Source: Elusimicrobiota bacterium (GTDB lineage: Bacteria; Elusimicrobiota; Elusimicrobia; UBA1565; UBA9628). From it: a stretch of DNA of 64,000 bases. The notes beneath the pieces are model-generated. The model did not search any database. It was not told the origin of the DNA and worked only from the letters and a program-made list of their open reading frames with translations. Made by a program: the position numbers and the translations under genes. The DNA lies in NCBI GenBank assembly GCA_027406905.1, contig DAHZHT010000003.1, positions 62,001 through 126,000 on the forward strand. The letters are read 5' to 3'. Below, one piece after another: positions 1 to 8,891 of this stretch. Every line of letters starts with the position of its first letter. The stretch's first letter is position 1.

Positions 1-264
1 TTCGACTCCCGGAATTTCCCATAACTTTCTCTCGCCCACATCGATAATTCGTTCTTCTACTTCTCGCGGACTGGCCCCGGGAAACGGGACAAAAATATCA
101 AAGACGGGCACCTTAATTTGCGGATCTTCTTCCCTGGGGAGTTTCAAAACGGCCAAAGCCCCCAATAAAAGCGAAGTGAAAATAATCAAGACCGTCAGTT
201 TTGATCGAATAAAGGCCTGCGATATTTTTCCGGCTAAGCCGAGAGGTTCCGATTCGTTTTTCAT
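1..264 (-). CDS. RND efflux pump inner-membrane permease, N-terminal part (cut by window edge)
   Basis: Only the first 88 codons are in the window; the gene continues beyond base 1. The N-terminus has a short cytoplasmic helix, a first membrane span at about residues 23-39, then a start of the porter domain with a DPQIKVPVFDI stretch and PFPGASPREVEERI, the usual opening of HAE1/CusA-type RND permeases. Such pumps use the proton gradient to drive substrates from periplasm or inner membrane through a TolC channel. Its ATG overlaps the stop of the upstream tolC gene by 4 bp (ATGA at 264-261), so the pair is translationally coupled. No periplasmic adaptor gene for this pump is visible; it may lie past the window edge. 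The family call is firm, the substrate unknown. Confidence 0.85.
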   Translation of the reverse strand, partial: MKNESEPLGLAGKISQAFIRSKLTVLIIFTSLLLGALAVLKLPREEDPQIKVPVFDIFVPFPGASPREVEERIIDVGERKLWEIPGVE

Positions 265-1682
265 TTATTTTCCGTCTCCAGATGTCGTTCTATTTTCGCA
301 ATTCCACCCGCGTCGAGATCTCCCGCCGAAAGAAGCACTCGCGCATACCCAGAATGGATGCCAAAAGAATCTTCCAGCAAGGCTTTTTGCGCCTGCATCT
401 CTCCTTCTTCGGCTCTTAAGGCTTCGACAATGCTTTGCCGGCCCTCGCGGTAAAGAGGGCCTACGAGTTTTAGAGCTTTTTGGGCTTGTTTAAGGGTTTC
501 CGTTAGAATAGGCAAGGCCTCGGAAAAGCCCTGATAGCCCTCGACGGTTTCAATAATTTCGGAATGGATTTTTTGTTTAAGACTTCTTTCCTCCGCCGAA
601 GCCTCTTGGACCTTGGCCTTAGCGATAGATTTCCGAGCGAAATAAGAGGGGTCGGCAATCGGAATCTGAGCCGCCAACCCCATCATCTTATCCGTGGCCA
701 AGGGGCTAGAGCCGTTAGTATTGCTGTCTAAAGTCGCGAAAGCCTGAACCTGGGGAAGCAAACTCAATTTTTCTTTTTGATGCAAAACCTCGGCGATCGA
801 CTGTCCCAAACGAGCGCCTTGAAGCTCTGGACGGTGAATCAAGGCCTCCTCAAACAACTGGTCTTTATCTTTAATGATATAGACCGTGGGATATAATTGT
901 CCCTTTAAATCCCAACTCTCATCGCTTGCTCCCATTAAGTTCGTCAACTGCCAGCGGGCTTCTTCGAGCATGTGCCGGGATTGGATCAAGCGCGCCCGAA
1001 GGCCGCCTTCAATGGCTTGCGCCGCGTAAAAATCAGATCCCAGTATCAAGCCTTTGTCCTTAAGGCTTTTGGAATCGGAAATCTTTTTTTCCGAAGATTG
1101 GACGCGATGGGAGAGTTCATCGAGCATTTGTCTTTCAAGCAAAACCTGAAGATAGGCCTCTACCGCTTCAAAGCGCAGGTTTTGAGCCAAGGCCTCCTTC
1201 TCTTTTTGACTGAGCTTAAACCCTAACTTCCCGGCCCGCTTCATGCTTTGGGTCTGAAATCCGCTAAAAACCGGAACGCTGAGTTGAAGAGCCGTGTCGA
1301 TATTGTCAACATAGCCTGGATAATTGAGCGCGCCGAGATTAAAATCTTGAGCGGTAAAGCTTCGCTGGTTTAAAAGAGAACCAAAGGCGTAAACCGGATC
1401 GTTTCCCCTCGTCATTAAACTCATCGCGCTTAGATTAGGAAGGTCTCCCGCTTTCGCTTCATTCTCAGAACCCTTGGCCTCGGCGACTTTAGCGTCCGCG
1501 TTTTGAAGCTCAGGGCTGGTCTTTAAAACCGCCACAACCACGTCCGAAAGGCTTAATATCTTAAGGTCTTGGGCAAAAACGCCGGAATTTCCCCCTGACA
1601 TCCAAATGCTCAGACCAATTAAAAAAAAGAGCGCGAAAGAATGGGTCTCTTTCGCGCTTCTGTATTTATCTCTCTGTTTCAT
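261..1682 (-). CDS. TolC-family outer-membrane efflux protein
   Basis: A 473-residue outer-membrane factor of the TolC/OprM type, forming the exit duct of a tripartite pump. Residues 1-38 form a signal peptide with a hydrophobic core ending near VFAQ. The mature part opens with a typical helix (LSLSDVVVAVLKTSPELQNA) and has two related long helical halves, as expected for OEP repeats. The start is ATG at 1682; a GGAGG lies about 13 nt upstream, rather far but present. It is followed with a 4-bp overlap by an RND permease gene, which is its likely partner. It is the third tolC-like gene of this cluster. There are 87 bp between it and the upstream emrB-like gene, with no clear terminator. Confidence 0.88.
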   Translation of the reverse strand: MKQRDKYRSAKETHSFALFFLIGLSIWMSGGNSGVFAQDLKILSLSDVVVAVLKTSPELQNADAKVAEAKGSENEAKAGDLPNLSAMSLMTRGNDPVYAFGSLLNQRSFTAQDFNLGALNYPGYVDNIDTALQLSVPVFSGFQTQSMKRAGKLGFKLSQKEKEALAQNLRFEAVEAYLQVLLERQMLDELSHRVQSSEKKISDSKSLKDKGLILGSDFYAAQAIEGGLRARLIQSRHMLEEARWQLTNLMGASDESWDLKGQLYPTVYIIKDKDQLFEEALIHRPELQGARLGQSIAEVLHQKEKLSLLPQVQAFATLDSNTNGSSPLATDKMMGLAAQIPIADPSYFARKSIAKAKVQEASAEERSLKQKIHSEIIETVEGYQGFSEALPILTETLKQAQKALKLVGPLYREGRQSIVEALRAEEGEMQAQKALLEDSFGIHSGYARVLLSAGDLDAGGIAKIERHLETENK

Positions 1683-1769
1683 GAATCACTCAAAGCCTCC
1701 GTGTTTATTAGATGTAAAAAAAAGAAAAAGGATTCAATAGAAGGAAAAGGTCTAGTGAAATTTCAGAAC

Positions 1770-3335
1770 CTACTCGACCAATTCGACATGGGCCGGGGGA
1801 GCGGCTTTCTTAAACAGGGCAATGGCGAACATGCAGATAAAAGAGGCCTCCGCCATCCAACGAAAGACGTCCATAAAAGACAAGAAAGTCGCCTGCTGAA
1901 TCAAAAGCTGGTAAACCACTCCCTGTGCCGCATGAAACGCGGACGTGGGAGAGCCGGGAAGAGACCGCTCAACGATGTGCATGAAATTGCGCAGATTGGG
2001 GCTCAGGGAAGTCAGATGACCGGAAAGATAAACCTGATGGGCTTGGGCCGAACGGTCTTGCATCGCCACCAAAACCGATATTCCAATAGAAGCGCCGGTG
2101 TTTCGCATTAAATTATAGATTCCCGTCGCCTGAAAAATCGCGTCTTGTCTTAAGGTCGCGTATCCCACCACGGTCAAGGGAACGAAAATAAATCCATTGG
2201 CGAAACCGTTTAAAATCAAGGGAATTTGAATGTTCGATGGAGCAATGTCGAAATTAAGGCGGCTAAGAGCCCATGAGGTAATGGCAATAACCGAGAATCC
2301 AATCGCGATTAAAAACCGACCATCTACTTTTTTAACTAGCCTTCCAACAACGATCATCGATAAAAGAGATCCAATGCCGCGCGGGGTCATGACCCATCCG
2401 CTCGCTAAAGCGGTATACCCCATGAGTCCTTGAAGCAAAATCGGCAAGGTGGCGGTGCTGCCGTAAAGAATGGCGCCGAGTATTGCGACAAGAAAGGTTG
2501 CGACGGCAAAATTGCGGTTTTTTAGAACTCTCAAATTGACAATCGGATGGCGGGTTCTTAGTTCATGCCAGATAAACAAAATAATTGAAATTGCGGAAAT
2601 CGCCGCGCACCAGCGCAGCCAATGGGCGGCAAACCAGTCCACCTCTTGCCCCTTATCCAGAATAATTTGCAAAAGCCCGATTCCAATGGCCATGAGCCCA
2701 AAACCGAGGTAGTCAATTTTTGGCGCTTTCGCGGCCTTAATATAAGGAGGGTCCTCGACAAAAAGGTCTTGCATGATGAGTCCGGCGATGCCGATCGGGA
2801 TATTGATATAAAAAATCCATCTCCAGGAATAACTGTCGGTTAGCCAGCCGCCCAAGGTTGGGCCTAAAATTGGCGCGACGACAATTCCCATCCCATATGC
2901 CGCCATGGCCGGCCCGCGCTCTTCAGGCGAAAAGCTTTCAAGTAAAATGGCCTGGGACAAGGGCTGAAGCCCTCCGCCGCCGATTCCCTGAAGCACCCGG
3001 GCGACGACAATTTGGCCCAGGCTGTGCGCCATACCGCAAAAAGCGGATGCGACGACAAATAAAATAACGGAAAATCCAAGATAATTTTTTCGTCCAAAAT
3101 AACTGCTCAGCCATCCGGTCGCGGATAAAATAATCGCGTTAGCGACCAAATAACTCGTCAACACCCAGGTGGCCTCCGAGACCGAAGCTGAAAGGCTACC
3201 CGCGATATGGGGCAAGGCCACATTGGCAATGGACGTATCTAACACCTCCATAAAGGTGGCCAACAAAACTGACACGGCAATCAGCCACGGATTGTGGCGA
3301 GGCTTCCAGTGAGAATGCGAAGGGGATGAACTCAT
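1770..3335 (-). CDS. emrB: DHA2-family MFS drug:H+ antiporter (EmrB/QacA type)
   Basis: A 521-residue, about 14-span major facilitator exporter. Visible DHA2 marks are LDTSIANVALP near the N-terminus, WVLTSYLVANAI, an RVLQGIGGGGLQP stretch and the antiporter motif C form GPTLGGWL. It would extrude hydrophobic compounds into the EmrA-like adaptor and on to a TolC channel. I chose ATG at 3335, because the longer open frame to 3503 runs back through the end of the adaptor gene. The chosen start lies 1 bp after the adaptor stop (TGA A ATG), has no Shine-Dalgarno sequence of its own, and fits re-initiation. The neighbours (adaptor upstream, tolC genes on both sides) support an EmrAB-TolC assembly. 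The substrate cannot be read from sequence. Confidence 0.88.
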   Translation of the reverse strand: MSSSPSHSHWKPRHNPWLIAVSVLLATFMEVLDTSIANVALPHIAGSLSASVSEATWVLTSYLVANAIILSATGWLSSYFGRKNYLGFSVILFVVASAFCGMAHSLGQIVVARVLQGIGGGGLQPLSQAILLESFSPEERGPAMAAYGMGIVVAPILGPTLGGWLTDSYSWRWIFYINIPIGIAGLIMQDLFVEDPPYIKAAKAPKIDYLGFGLMAIGIGLLQIILDKGQEVDWFAAHWLRWCAAISAISIILFIWHELRTRHPIVNLRVLKNRNFAVATFLVAILGAILYGSTATLPILLQGLMGYTALASGWVMTPRGIGSLLSMIVVGRLVKKVDGRFLIAIGFSVIAITSWALSRLNFDIAPSNIQIPLILNGFANGFIFVPLTVVGYATLRQDAIFQATGIYNLMRNTGASIGISVLVAMQDRSAQAHQVYLSGHLTSLSPNLRNFMHIVERSLPGSPTSAFHAAQGVVYQLLIQQATFLSFMDVFRWMAEASFICMFAIALFKKAAPPAHVELVE

Positions 3336-3336
3336 T

Positions 3337-4266
3337 TCATTTGAGCTTAACGACGGGAACCACCGACATTCCCGGAGCCAGAAAGGGACGAGAAGACGCG
3401 GGCCCGTCAAAGACGATTTTAACTGGCACCCGCTGAACGACCTTGACATAATTACCCGTGGCGTTTTCAGGAGGGAAAAGGCTAAAACGCGATCCGCTTC
3501 CATCCTGAATGGAGTCCACGTGGGCTTTAAAAACCTTTCCAGGATAAGCGTCTACCGAAACATCCACGGGATCGCCTTTTTTCATGCCGTGAAGTTCCGT
3601 TTCCTTAAAATTCGCGGTCACCCAAACATCGGGGCTGACGATGGCCAACATGGTTTGCCCGGGATCTTCATAGTCCTGAAGCTCCACTGTTTTTTTGGTG
3701 ACGTAGCCATCCGATGGAGAATCGACGTGGGTGTAGGCGAGATTAAGCTCCGCCGCCGATTCTTTTTTAAGCGCGAGTTTAAGCTGGGCCTTGGACACGT
3801 CCACGGCCGCCCGGGCATGATCATAGGTCTGCTGGGAAATTTGGTTTTCATGATAGAGCTTGGTATAGCGCGCCAAATCAAGCTCCGCCTGATGGGCCGA
3901 GGCGGAGGATGCGGCCACCTCCGCTTGCGATTGATTAAGCCGCGCTTCATATTCGCGGGGATCGATTTCAACCAAGGGATCTCCCTTTTTTACGAATTGA
4001 TTGTCATCAACGTAAATTTTAATCACAGGGCCCGGCACGCTGGGGCTGATCATGAAGATATGGCCGTCGATAAAAGCGTCGTCAGTGTCTTGATGAAAGC
4101 TCCAATAAAAGTAGTACCAGAGTCCGGCGACCAATAAAACCGATCCAATTCCAATTCCAATTTGAATCAGACGCTTTTGGTGGGACTTTTTCAGCTGAGG
4201 ACCGACCCCGGCGTTTGAATGGCCGCGGGCGTCTAACGATCCTTGAACGTCTTTAGTCGTTTCCAT
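3337..4266 (-). CDS. emrA: HlyD/EmrA-type periplasmic adaptor (membrane fusion protein)
   Basis: A 309-residue adaptor: short cytoplasmic tail, one membrane span at about 33-55, then TDDAFIDGHIFMISP, a hallmark close to EmrA. A lipoyl half-domain (VKKGDPLVEIDPREYE), an alpha-helical hairpin at about 105-170, the second lipoyl half and a beta-barrel ending at LAPGMSVVPVVKLK follow. It bridges the MFS exporter and the outer-membrane channel in the periplasm. The ATG at 4266 has AGAGGTG upstream. It is the only adaptor visible in a cluster that otherwise holds three TolC proteins and two RND permeases. EmrA is therefore the natural name, though sharing with the RND pump cannot be excluded. Confidence 0.88.
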   Translation of the reverse strand: METTKDVQGSLDARGHSNAGVGPQLKKSHQKRLIQIGIGIGSVLLVAGLWYYFYWSFHQDTDDAFIDGHIFMISPSVPGPVIKIYVDDNQFVKKGDPLVEIDPREYEARLNQSQAEVAASSASAHQAELDLARYTKLYHENQISQQTYDHARAAVDVSKAQLKLALKKESAAELNLAYTHVDSPSDGYVTKKTVELQDYEDPGQTMLAIVSPDVWVTANFKETELHGMKKGDPVDVSVDAYPGKVFKAHVDSIQDGSGSRFSLFPPENATGNYVKVVQRVPVKIVFDGPASSRPFLAPGMSVVPVVKLK

Positions 4267-4281
4267 AATTATCTTTCACCT

Positions 4282-5655
4282 CTAAAATCCGAATTGTTGG
4301 GCTTTTCCTAAAGACAAAAATAAGTGGATCCAGGCATTGTTGTCGGCCGCGATGGCCCCGACCACGGCGTTCCTGGCCTCGGCCATGGAATCCTGCGCTC
4401 GAACCAGCTCTTGGTTGTCTCCAATCCCGGCTTTAAAGCGATTCTCGGCTAAATTAAGCTCCAATTCTGCCAGTTTTTTTGTCTGAGAACTCGTTTCAAC
4501 TTCTTCCTCGGCCGCCTGAAGTTCCAAAAGAGCCGTTCTGACGTCTTGATCGATTTGGACCTTGGTGTCTTTAAACTCGGCGGCTGCCCGTTCCATTTGA
4601 GAAATCGCCGCCGTCGCTTGGCTGCGAATTTGTCCGCCGGTAAAAAATCGCCACATAAGTCCCGCTCCCAAATTCCCCGTGGGAATGTCATCTTGGGTCG
4701 GAGTGATTCCGCTGAGTCCGTAGTCGCCGTTAATCGTCACCGTTGGAATTCTCGACAAATGAGCGGCGCTCAAGGTTAGTTTCGCGCTCTCAAGACTCTT
4801 TTTCTCGAGCTGAATTTCCAAGCGCGAGGAATAAGCTTTAGATAAGGAATCGTTGAGAGGCGGCGCCGGTTTTGAAATGACATCCAGACGTTCTTCAAGA
4901 ATGATAGGGCGGCCCAAGGGAACGCCAATGATGTGTTTAAGCCTCATGTCGGCTTTCTGTGCGGCGAGATCGGCGACAATGAGTCTAAGATGCGCCTGAG
5001 AGCGGCTGGTTTTGGCCCGCGCAAGATCAATAGGATCGGCGGTTCCGGAATTGACCTTATCCTGCGCCAGTTTTAAAAGTTCTAAAGCCAAGGTTTCATC
5101 CGCCTTGGCCGCGATAATTTCTTTTTGGGTCCTGAGATCATCCACATAAGACAACGCGGCGGCGGCAGCAACTTGTTCCGCGGCTAATTTCTCTCCTAAA
5201 ACCGCCATCTGGTTTTGCCTTCGAGCCGCTCTAAGAGACTGGACCGCGCTCAAATCCAGAACATTGTCGACTAAATGGAGGCGCGCGTCAAAAACGTTAT
5301 ACGGCCCGATAGAACCGGGGATTCCGGGCAATAGACCGGGAGTAAAACCCATGGCCGCGAGATTGAGTTTATAGGTTCTATTTTCCGACATTGTTCCAAT
5401 CACCTGGGGCAAAAGAGCCGAAGCCCCTTGAAGGACGCGGGAGCGAGATTCCATCGTTTGAGCTTTAGCCAATTTCATCGTCAGATTGTTTTGTATGGCC
5501 ATGGCAATGGCTTGTTGAATGGAGAGATTAAGCGGAATAGAGCTTTCCGCCAATAAATTCAACGGCCAAATCAAAAACAGGAGGAGAAAAAAGGGACAGT
5601 CCCTATCTTTTTGCTTATTTTTCCAACATAAAATAGATTTAAATCGCATTTTCAA
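4282..5655 (-). CDS. TolC-family outer-membrane efflux protein with repeat-derived N-terminus
   Basis: A 457-residue TolC-type outer-membrane factor; the mature region begins near IPLNLSIQQAIAMAIQNNL and has the two-fold helical repeat of the family. The signal peptide is odd: its n-region (about residues 8-21, including CWKNKQKDRDCP) is encoded by a palindromic repeat element that fills the gap to the upstream RND gene. The hydrophobic core FFLLLFLIWPLNLLAE follows at once. The start used is ATG at 5655, inside the element, with GAGG about 11 nt upstream. The original start was probably replaced when the element inserted. The adaptor gene emrA follows after 15 bp, so this is the likely channel of the Emr pump. 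Confidence 0.82.
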   Translation of the reverse strand: MKMRFKSILCWKNKQKDRDCPFFLLLFLIWPLNLLAESSIPLNLSIQQAIAMAIQNNLTMKLAKAQTMESRSRVLQGASALLPQVIGTMSENRTYKLNLAAMGFTPGLLPGIPGSIGPYNVFDARLHLVDNVLDLSAVQSLRAARRQNQMAVLGEKLAAEQVAAAAALSYVDDLRTQKEIIAAKADETLALELLKLAQDKVNSGTADPIDLARAKTSRSQAHLRLIVADLAAQKADMRLKHIIGVPLGRPIILEERLDVISKPAPPLNDSLSKAYSSRLEIQLEKKSLESAKLTLSAAHLSRIPTVTINGDYGLSGITPTQDDIPTGNLGAGLMWRFFTGGQIRSQATAAISQMERAAAEFKDTKVQIDQDVRTALLELQAAEEEVETSSQTKKLAELELNLAENRFKAGIGDNQELVRAQDSMAEARNAVVGAIAADNNAWIHLFLSLGKAQQFGF

Positions 5656-5711
5656 AAGAATTCCTCGATTTTTTCTTTATTTTTCCAGCACAAAAATGGG
5701 GACTGTCCCTA
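5591..5711. repeat. Palindromic repeat element bounded by GGGACAGTCCC / GGGGACTGTCCC
   Basis: About 120 bp spanning the whole gap between the RND pump gene and the next tolC. The outer ends are inverted copies: GGGACAGTCCC at 5593-5603 and GGGGACTGTCCC at 5698-5709. Each is itself an odd-length near-perfect palindrome. Inside lie two imperfect direct copies of an A/T-rich unit (TATTTTTCCAACATAAAAT near 5616 and TATTTTTCCAGCACAAAAAT near 5678). The right end supplies the TAG stop of the pump gene, and the left end codes for part of the tolC signal peptide. This is the architecture of a REP/MITE-like element; no transposase is nearby. I saw only this one copy in the window. Confidence 0.7.
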
Positions 5712-8700
5712 ATTCCCTTCTCCTAGCAATCTCATCGCGTCCTTAAGCTCATCATCATGCTTGTGGCTTTCAAAGCGGGATAAGACCATATACCAAGAGG
5801 GGCAAACATAAAGGCTCATCAGAGTTGAAACAAGGACTCCTCCAAATACGACGACTCCCATCGGGCGGATGGTCTCTTCCCCGGCGCCCGAGGCAAAAAC
5901 CGCAGGGGCCGCCCCGGCTAAAGTCGCAAGAGAGGTCATCAAAATCGGACGAAGCCGGACCGGCCCCGCGTCTAAAAGCGCGTCAATGACGCTTTTGCCT
6001 TGTCGCCGCCTTTGATTGGTAAAATCAACGATTAAAATCGTATTTTTCTTGACGATTCCCAAAACCAAGATGAGGCCGATTAAACTGTAAATATTTAAGG
6101 AAACCCCCGCTATTCTCATCGCAAAAAAAGATCCGGCCACGGCGGAGGGAAGACTGATCATGATGACCATGGGATGAATAAAACTGCGAAACTGCGTTCC
6201 CAAAATCATGTAGGCGGCAAAAAGGCCCAAGACTAAAGCGACAATCAAACTTTGGAAGGATTCCTTAAAAGCTTTCATGTTTCCGGAGAGCATGATGTGA
6301 TATCCCGGTGGAAGCATGTCTTTCGCCGCTTTTTTGATGAAGTCAATCGCGTCGGCCGCGGATTTTCCCTGCTTAATATTGGCGAAAATAGTCACGGCGC
6401 GCTCGCGATTATAGCGAGTGACTTGCAAAAGAGTTTTATCTTTAATGATATCCACCACTTTTTTAAGCGGGACAATCTCGCCCTGATTATTGCGAATCCA
6501 CAGTTTTCCGATGTCAGCCGGAACATCGTTGTCTTGATCGACCAATTTAATCTGAATATCGTCTCTGTGGCCTTCGGCATCGGTGTATTTGGCGAAGCGA
6601 AGCCCTCCGACGGCGGCATTCAAGGTTTGGGCGATATCGGCGACATTGACCCCGTGGGCCGCCGCCTTTGCTCTATTGGGTACAACGCGGATTTCCGGCA
6701 TCCCGGGCTCGTAATCGCTGGTAATGCTGGTCATAAGTCCCGATTGAGACATTTTTTTCATCAAAGCGTTGGATAAATCGGCGATCTTTTTCCAGTCCGG
6801 GCCTTCAACGGCAAATTCAATCGGATATCCCCTTTGCGCAGAAAACCCCGTTAAAGAAAGGTCCAGAATAGACACGGTCCAGACCCCGGGGAGCTTTTGA
6901 ATAAACTTTCTTAAAAAAGGCTGAAATTGCTGCTGGGTCGGAACCTTTTTGAATGGCGGAGACAGGGGGCGCACCGGAGGGTCTTTCATCGTGACAAACA
7001 TCATTCCCTGATTGACCAGTCCTCCCTGGAAGCCGCCTATCGCGGCGTAATAATCCTTGATCTCAGGGCGATTCTTCAGAAAATTCTCCACTTTCTTGAT
7101 GACCTTATCGGTAAATTCCATGGAAGATCCAATCGGTGTTTGAATCTGCACCATGAAGCGGCTTTGGTCCTGGGGCGGAATAAATTCCTTGCGAACCCCT
7201 TTAAGAGCGACAAAAGAGAGCCCAAACACGATCCAGGCGGAAGCGATCATCCAATAGGGATGCTTGAGCGTTTTTTGAAGCGATTTGCGGTAAATATCCC
7301 TTAAATATCCGATGACGAACTCAATAGCGTTGTCGATTTTTGAAGTAGCGGATTTAGGCGTCAAAAATTGGGAACAGCGCATCGGGGTCAAGGTTAAAGC
7401 CTCCAAAAGAGAAAAGAGTACCGCAACCGACATCGTGACTCCAAATTGATAGAAAAATCGTCCGATAATTCCCTGCATAAAAACCACGGGAACAAACACG
7501 GCGAAAATGGCCAAAGACGCCGCCACGGCCGCGCCGGTAATTTCCCGGGCCCCGACAATGGAAGCTTGAACCCGCCCCATGCCATCGTCTATGTGGCGCA
7601 CGATATTTTCCAAGACCATAATCGCGTCGTCAACGACAATTCCCACCGACAGAGACAAAGCCAGCATGGTAAAACTGTTAATGGTAAACCCAAGGAAATA
7701 AAGGACGATGAAAGTTCCTAAAAGCGCGGTCGGAATCGCGAGCAAGATATTAAAGGCAGAAGCGAAACTGGCGAGAAACACCAAACAGACTACGGAAGTT
7801 GTTATACAAGACTCCGTCAGAGTCCTTAGGAGTTGATGTACCGCTTGCTCGATAAAGATGGTCGTGTCTGTGACGACTTTAACGGTGATGCCGTTGGGCA
7901 GGCGATGAGCCAGTTCCTTGACCTCCTTTTTGACTTCATGCCCCACCTCCACGGCGTTGGCGCCGGGAGATTTAAGAACGCCGACTCCGACGGCGGGAAT
8001 TCCGTCCATGCGGGAAATACGGCGAATGTCATCGGTCCCCTCCTCGACATCGGCGACATCTTTGAGTTTGAGAGGTTTCCAAACCGGAACTCCGTTGCGG
8101 GTCGGCATGACCAAATTTTTCATCTCTTCGACGGTATTAGCCTCGGTAATCGCGCGAACGTTACTTTCCACGGGCCCGTTATCCATATATCCCGAGGGAG
8201 CGAGCATATGCTCTTTGTTGACGGCGTCCATGACATCCATCGGCGTCATCTCAATTTTTCTGAGTTTATTGGTGTGAATCCATAAACGCATGACCGGCAA
8301 AATATATCCACCCAAAAACACGCTTCCCACTCCCGGAAGAGAGGTGATGTAATCTTGATAATGATCCCGCAAGGTCAACATCAGGGGCCGCAAAACTGGT
8401 CCCGCTTTGTAGGTGGAATAAAAATCGACATTTTTAGCTGCGGGATCCATCAACGCGGTCCAAAGGATAGGCTGACTGTTGGCATTAAACTGAGCGATGA
8501 CGGGCGGATCCATGCCGCCTTCGCCGATGGGGGGCAGGTATCTCTGCGCCGCCGAAATCGCGTTTTGAACCTGAACCATCGCGCCATTGATATCGGTTCC
8601 CAGGGTAAATTGTAAGGTGATATTGGATTGGCCTTCTTGAGTCGTCGACTGAACGAGTTCAAGTCCCGGAATCGTCATGAATTGATTTTCCAGGACGTCT

Positions 8701-8891
8701 GTCACCGCCGACTCCATGGTCATTGGATCGGTGCCTTCCCAGGTCGCCGTGACCGTTAAAACCGGGAAATCCACATCCGGCATTTGGCTAACGCCCATGC
8801 GGGAAAATCCGATGATTCCAAAGACAATTAAGGCTGTCATCAAACACCAGGCGAAAACTGGATTTTTAATCGAATAATCCGAAATTGTCAT
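5709..8891 (-). CDS. RND multidrug efflux pump, inner-membrane permease (HAE1/AcrB type)
   Basis: A full-length 1060-residue RND permease. It has a first span at about 10-30, a first periplasmic porter loop starting with MPDVDFPVLTVTATWEG, and the proton-relay Asp-Asp pair in TM4 at about 421-422 (SVGIVVDDAIMVLEN). A second half repeats the fold and has GIVKKNTILIVDF in the TM10 region. It works as a trimeric proton-driven exporter. The ATG overlaps the stop of the upstream tolC gene by 4 bp (8891-8888), so the two are coupled. The usual periplasmic adaptor is missing from this pair, which is unusual. The stop codon TAG is formed by the end of the palindromic element. The family call is firm, the substrate unknown. 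Confidence 0.92.
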   Translation of the reverse strand: MTISDYSIKNPVFAWCLMTALIVFGIIGFSRMGVSQMPDVDFPVLTVTATWEGTDPMTMESAVTDVLENQFMTIPGLELVQSTTQEGQSNITLQFTLGTDINGAMVQVQNAISAAQRYLPPIGEGGMDPPVIAQFNANSQPILWTALMDPAAKNVDFYSTYKAGPVLRPLMLTLRDHYQDYITSLPGVGSVFLGGYILPVMRLWIHTNKLRKIEMTPMDVMDAVNKEHMLAPSGYMDNGPVESNVRAITEANTVEEMKNLVMPTRNGVPVWKPLKLKDVADVEEGTDDIRRISRMDGIPAVGVGVLKSPGANAVEVGHEVKKEVKELAHRLPNGITVKVVTDTTIFIEQAVHQLLRTLTESCITTSVVCLVFLASFASAFNILLAIPTALLGTFIVLYFLGFTINSFTMLALSLSVGIVVDDAIMVLENIVRHIDDGMGRVQASIVGAREITGAAVAASLAIFAVFVPVVFMQGIIGRFFYQFGVTMSVAVLFSLLEALTLTPMRCSQFLTPKSATSKIDNAIEFVIGYLRDIYRKSLQKTLKHPYWMIASAWIVFGLSFVALKGVRKEFIPPQDQSRFMVQIQTPIGSSMEFTDKVIKKVENFLKNRPEIKDYYAAIGGFQGGLVNQGMMFVTMKDPPVRPLSPPFKKVPTQQQFQPFLRKFIQKLPGVWTVSILDLSLTGFSAQRGYPIEFAVEGPDWKKIADLSNALMKKMSQSGLMTSITSDYEPGMPEIRVVPNRAKAAAHGVNVADIAQTLNAAVGGLRFAKYTDAEGHRDDIQIKLVDQDNDVPADIGKLWIRNNQGEIVPLKKVVDIIKDKTLLQVTRYNRERAVTIFANIKQGKSAADAIDFIKKAAKDMLPPGYHIMLSGNMKAFKESFQSLIVALVLGLFAAYMILGTQFRSFIHPMVIMISLPSAVAGSFFAMRIAGVSLNIYSLIGLILVLGIVKKNTILIVDFTNQRRRQGKSVIDALLDAGPVRLRPILMTSLATLAGAAPAVFASGAGEETIRPMGVVVFGGVLVSTLMSLYVCPSWYMVLSRFESHKHDDELKDAMRLLGEGN

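Noticed and set aside
3336..3503. N-terminal extension of the EmrB-like protein
   Set aside because: It lies inside the EmrA-like gene, reads as non-membrane nonsense, and the ATG at 3335 gives the normal family length.
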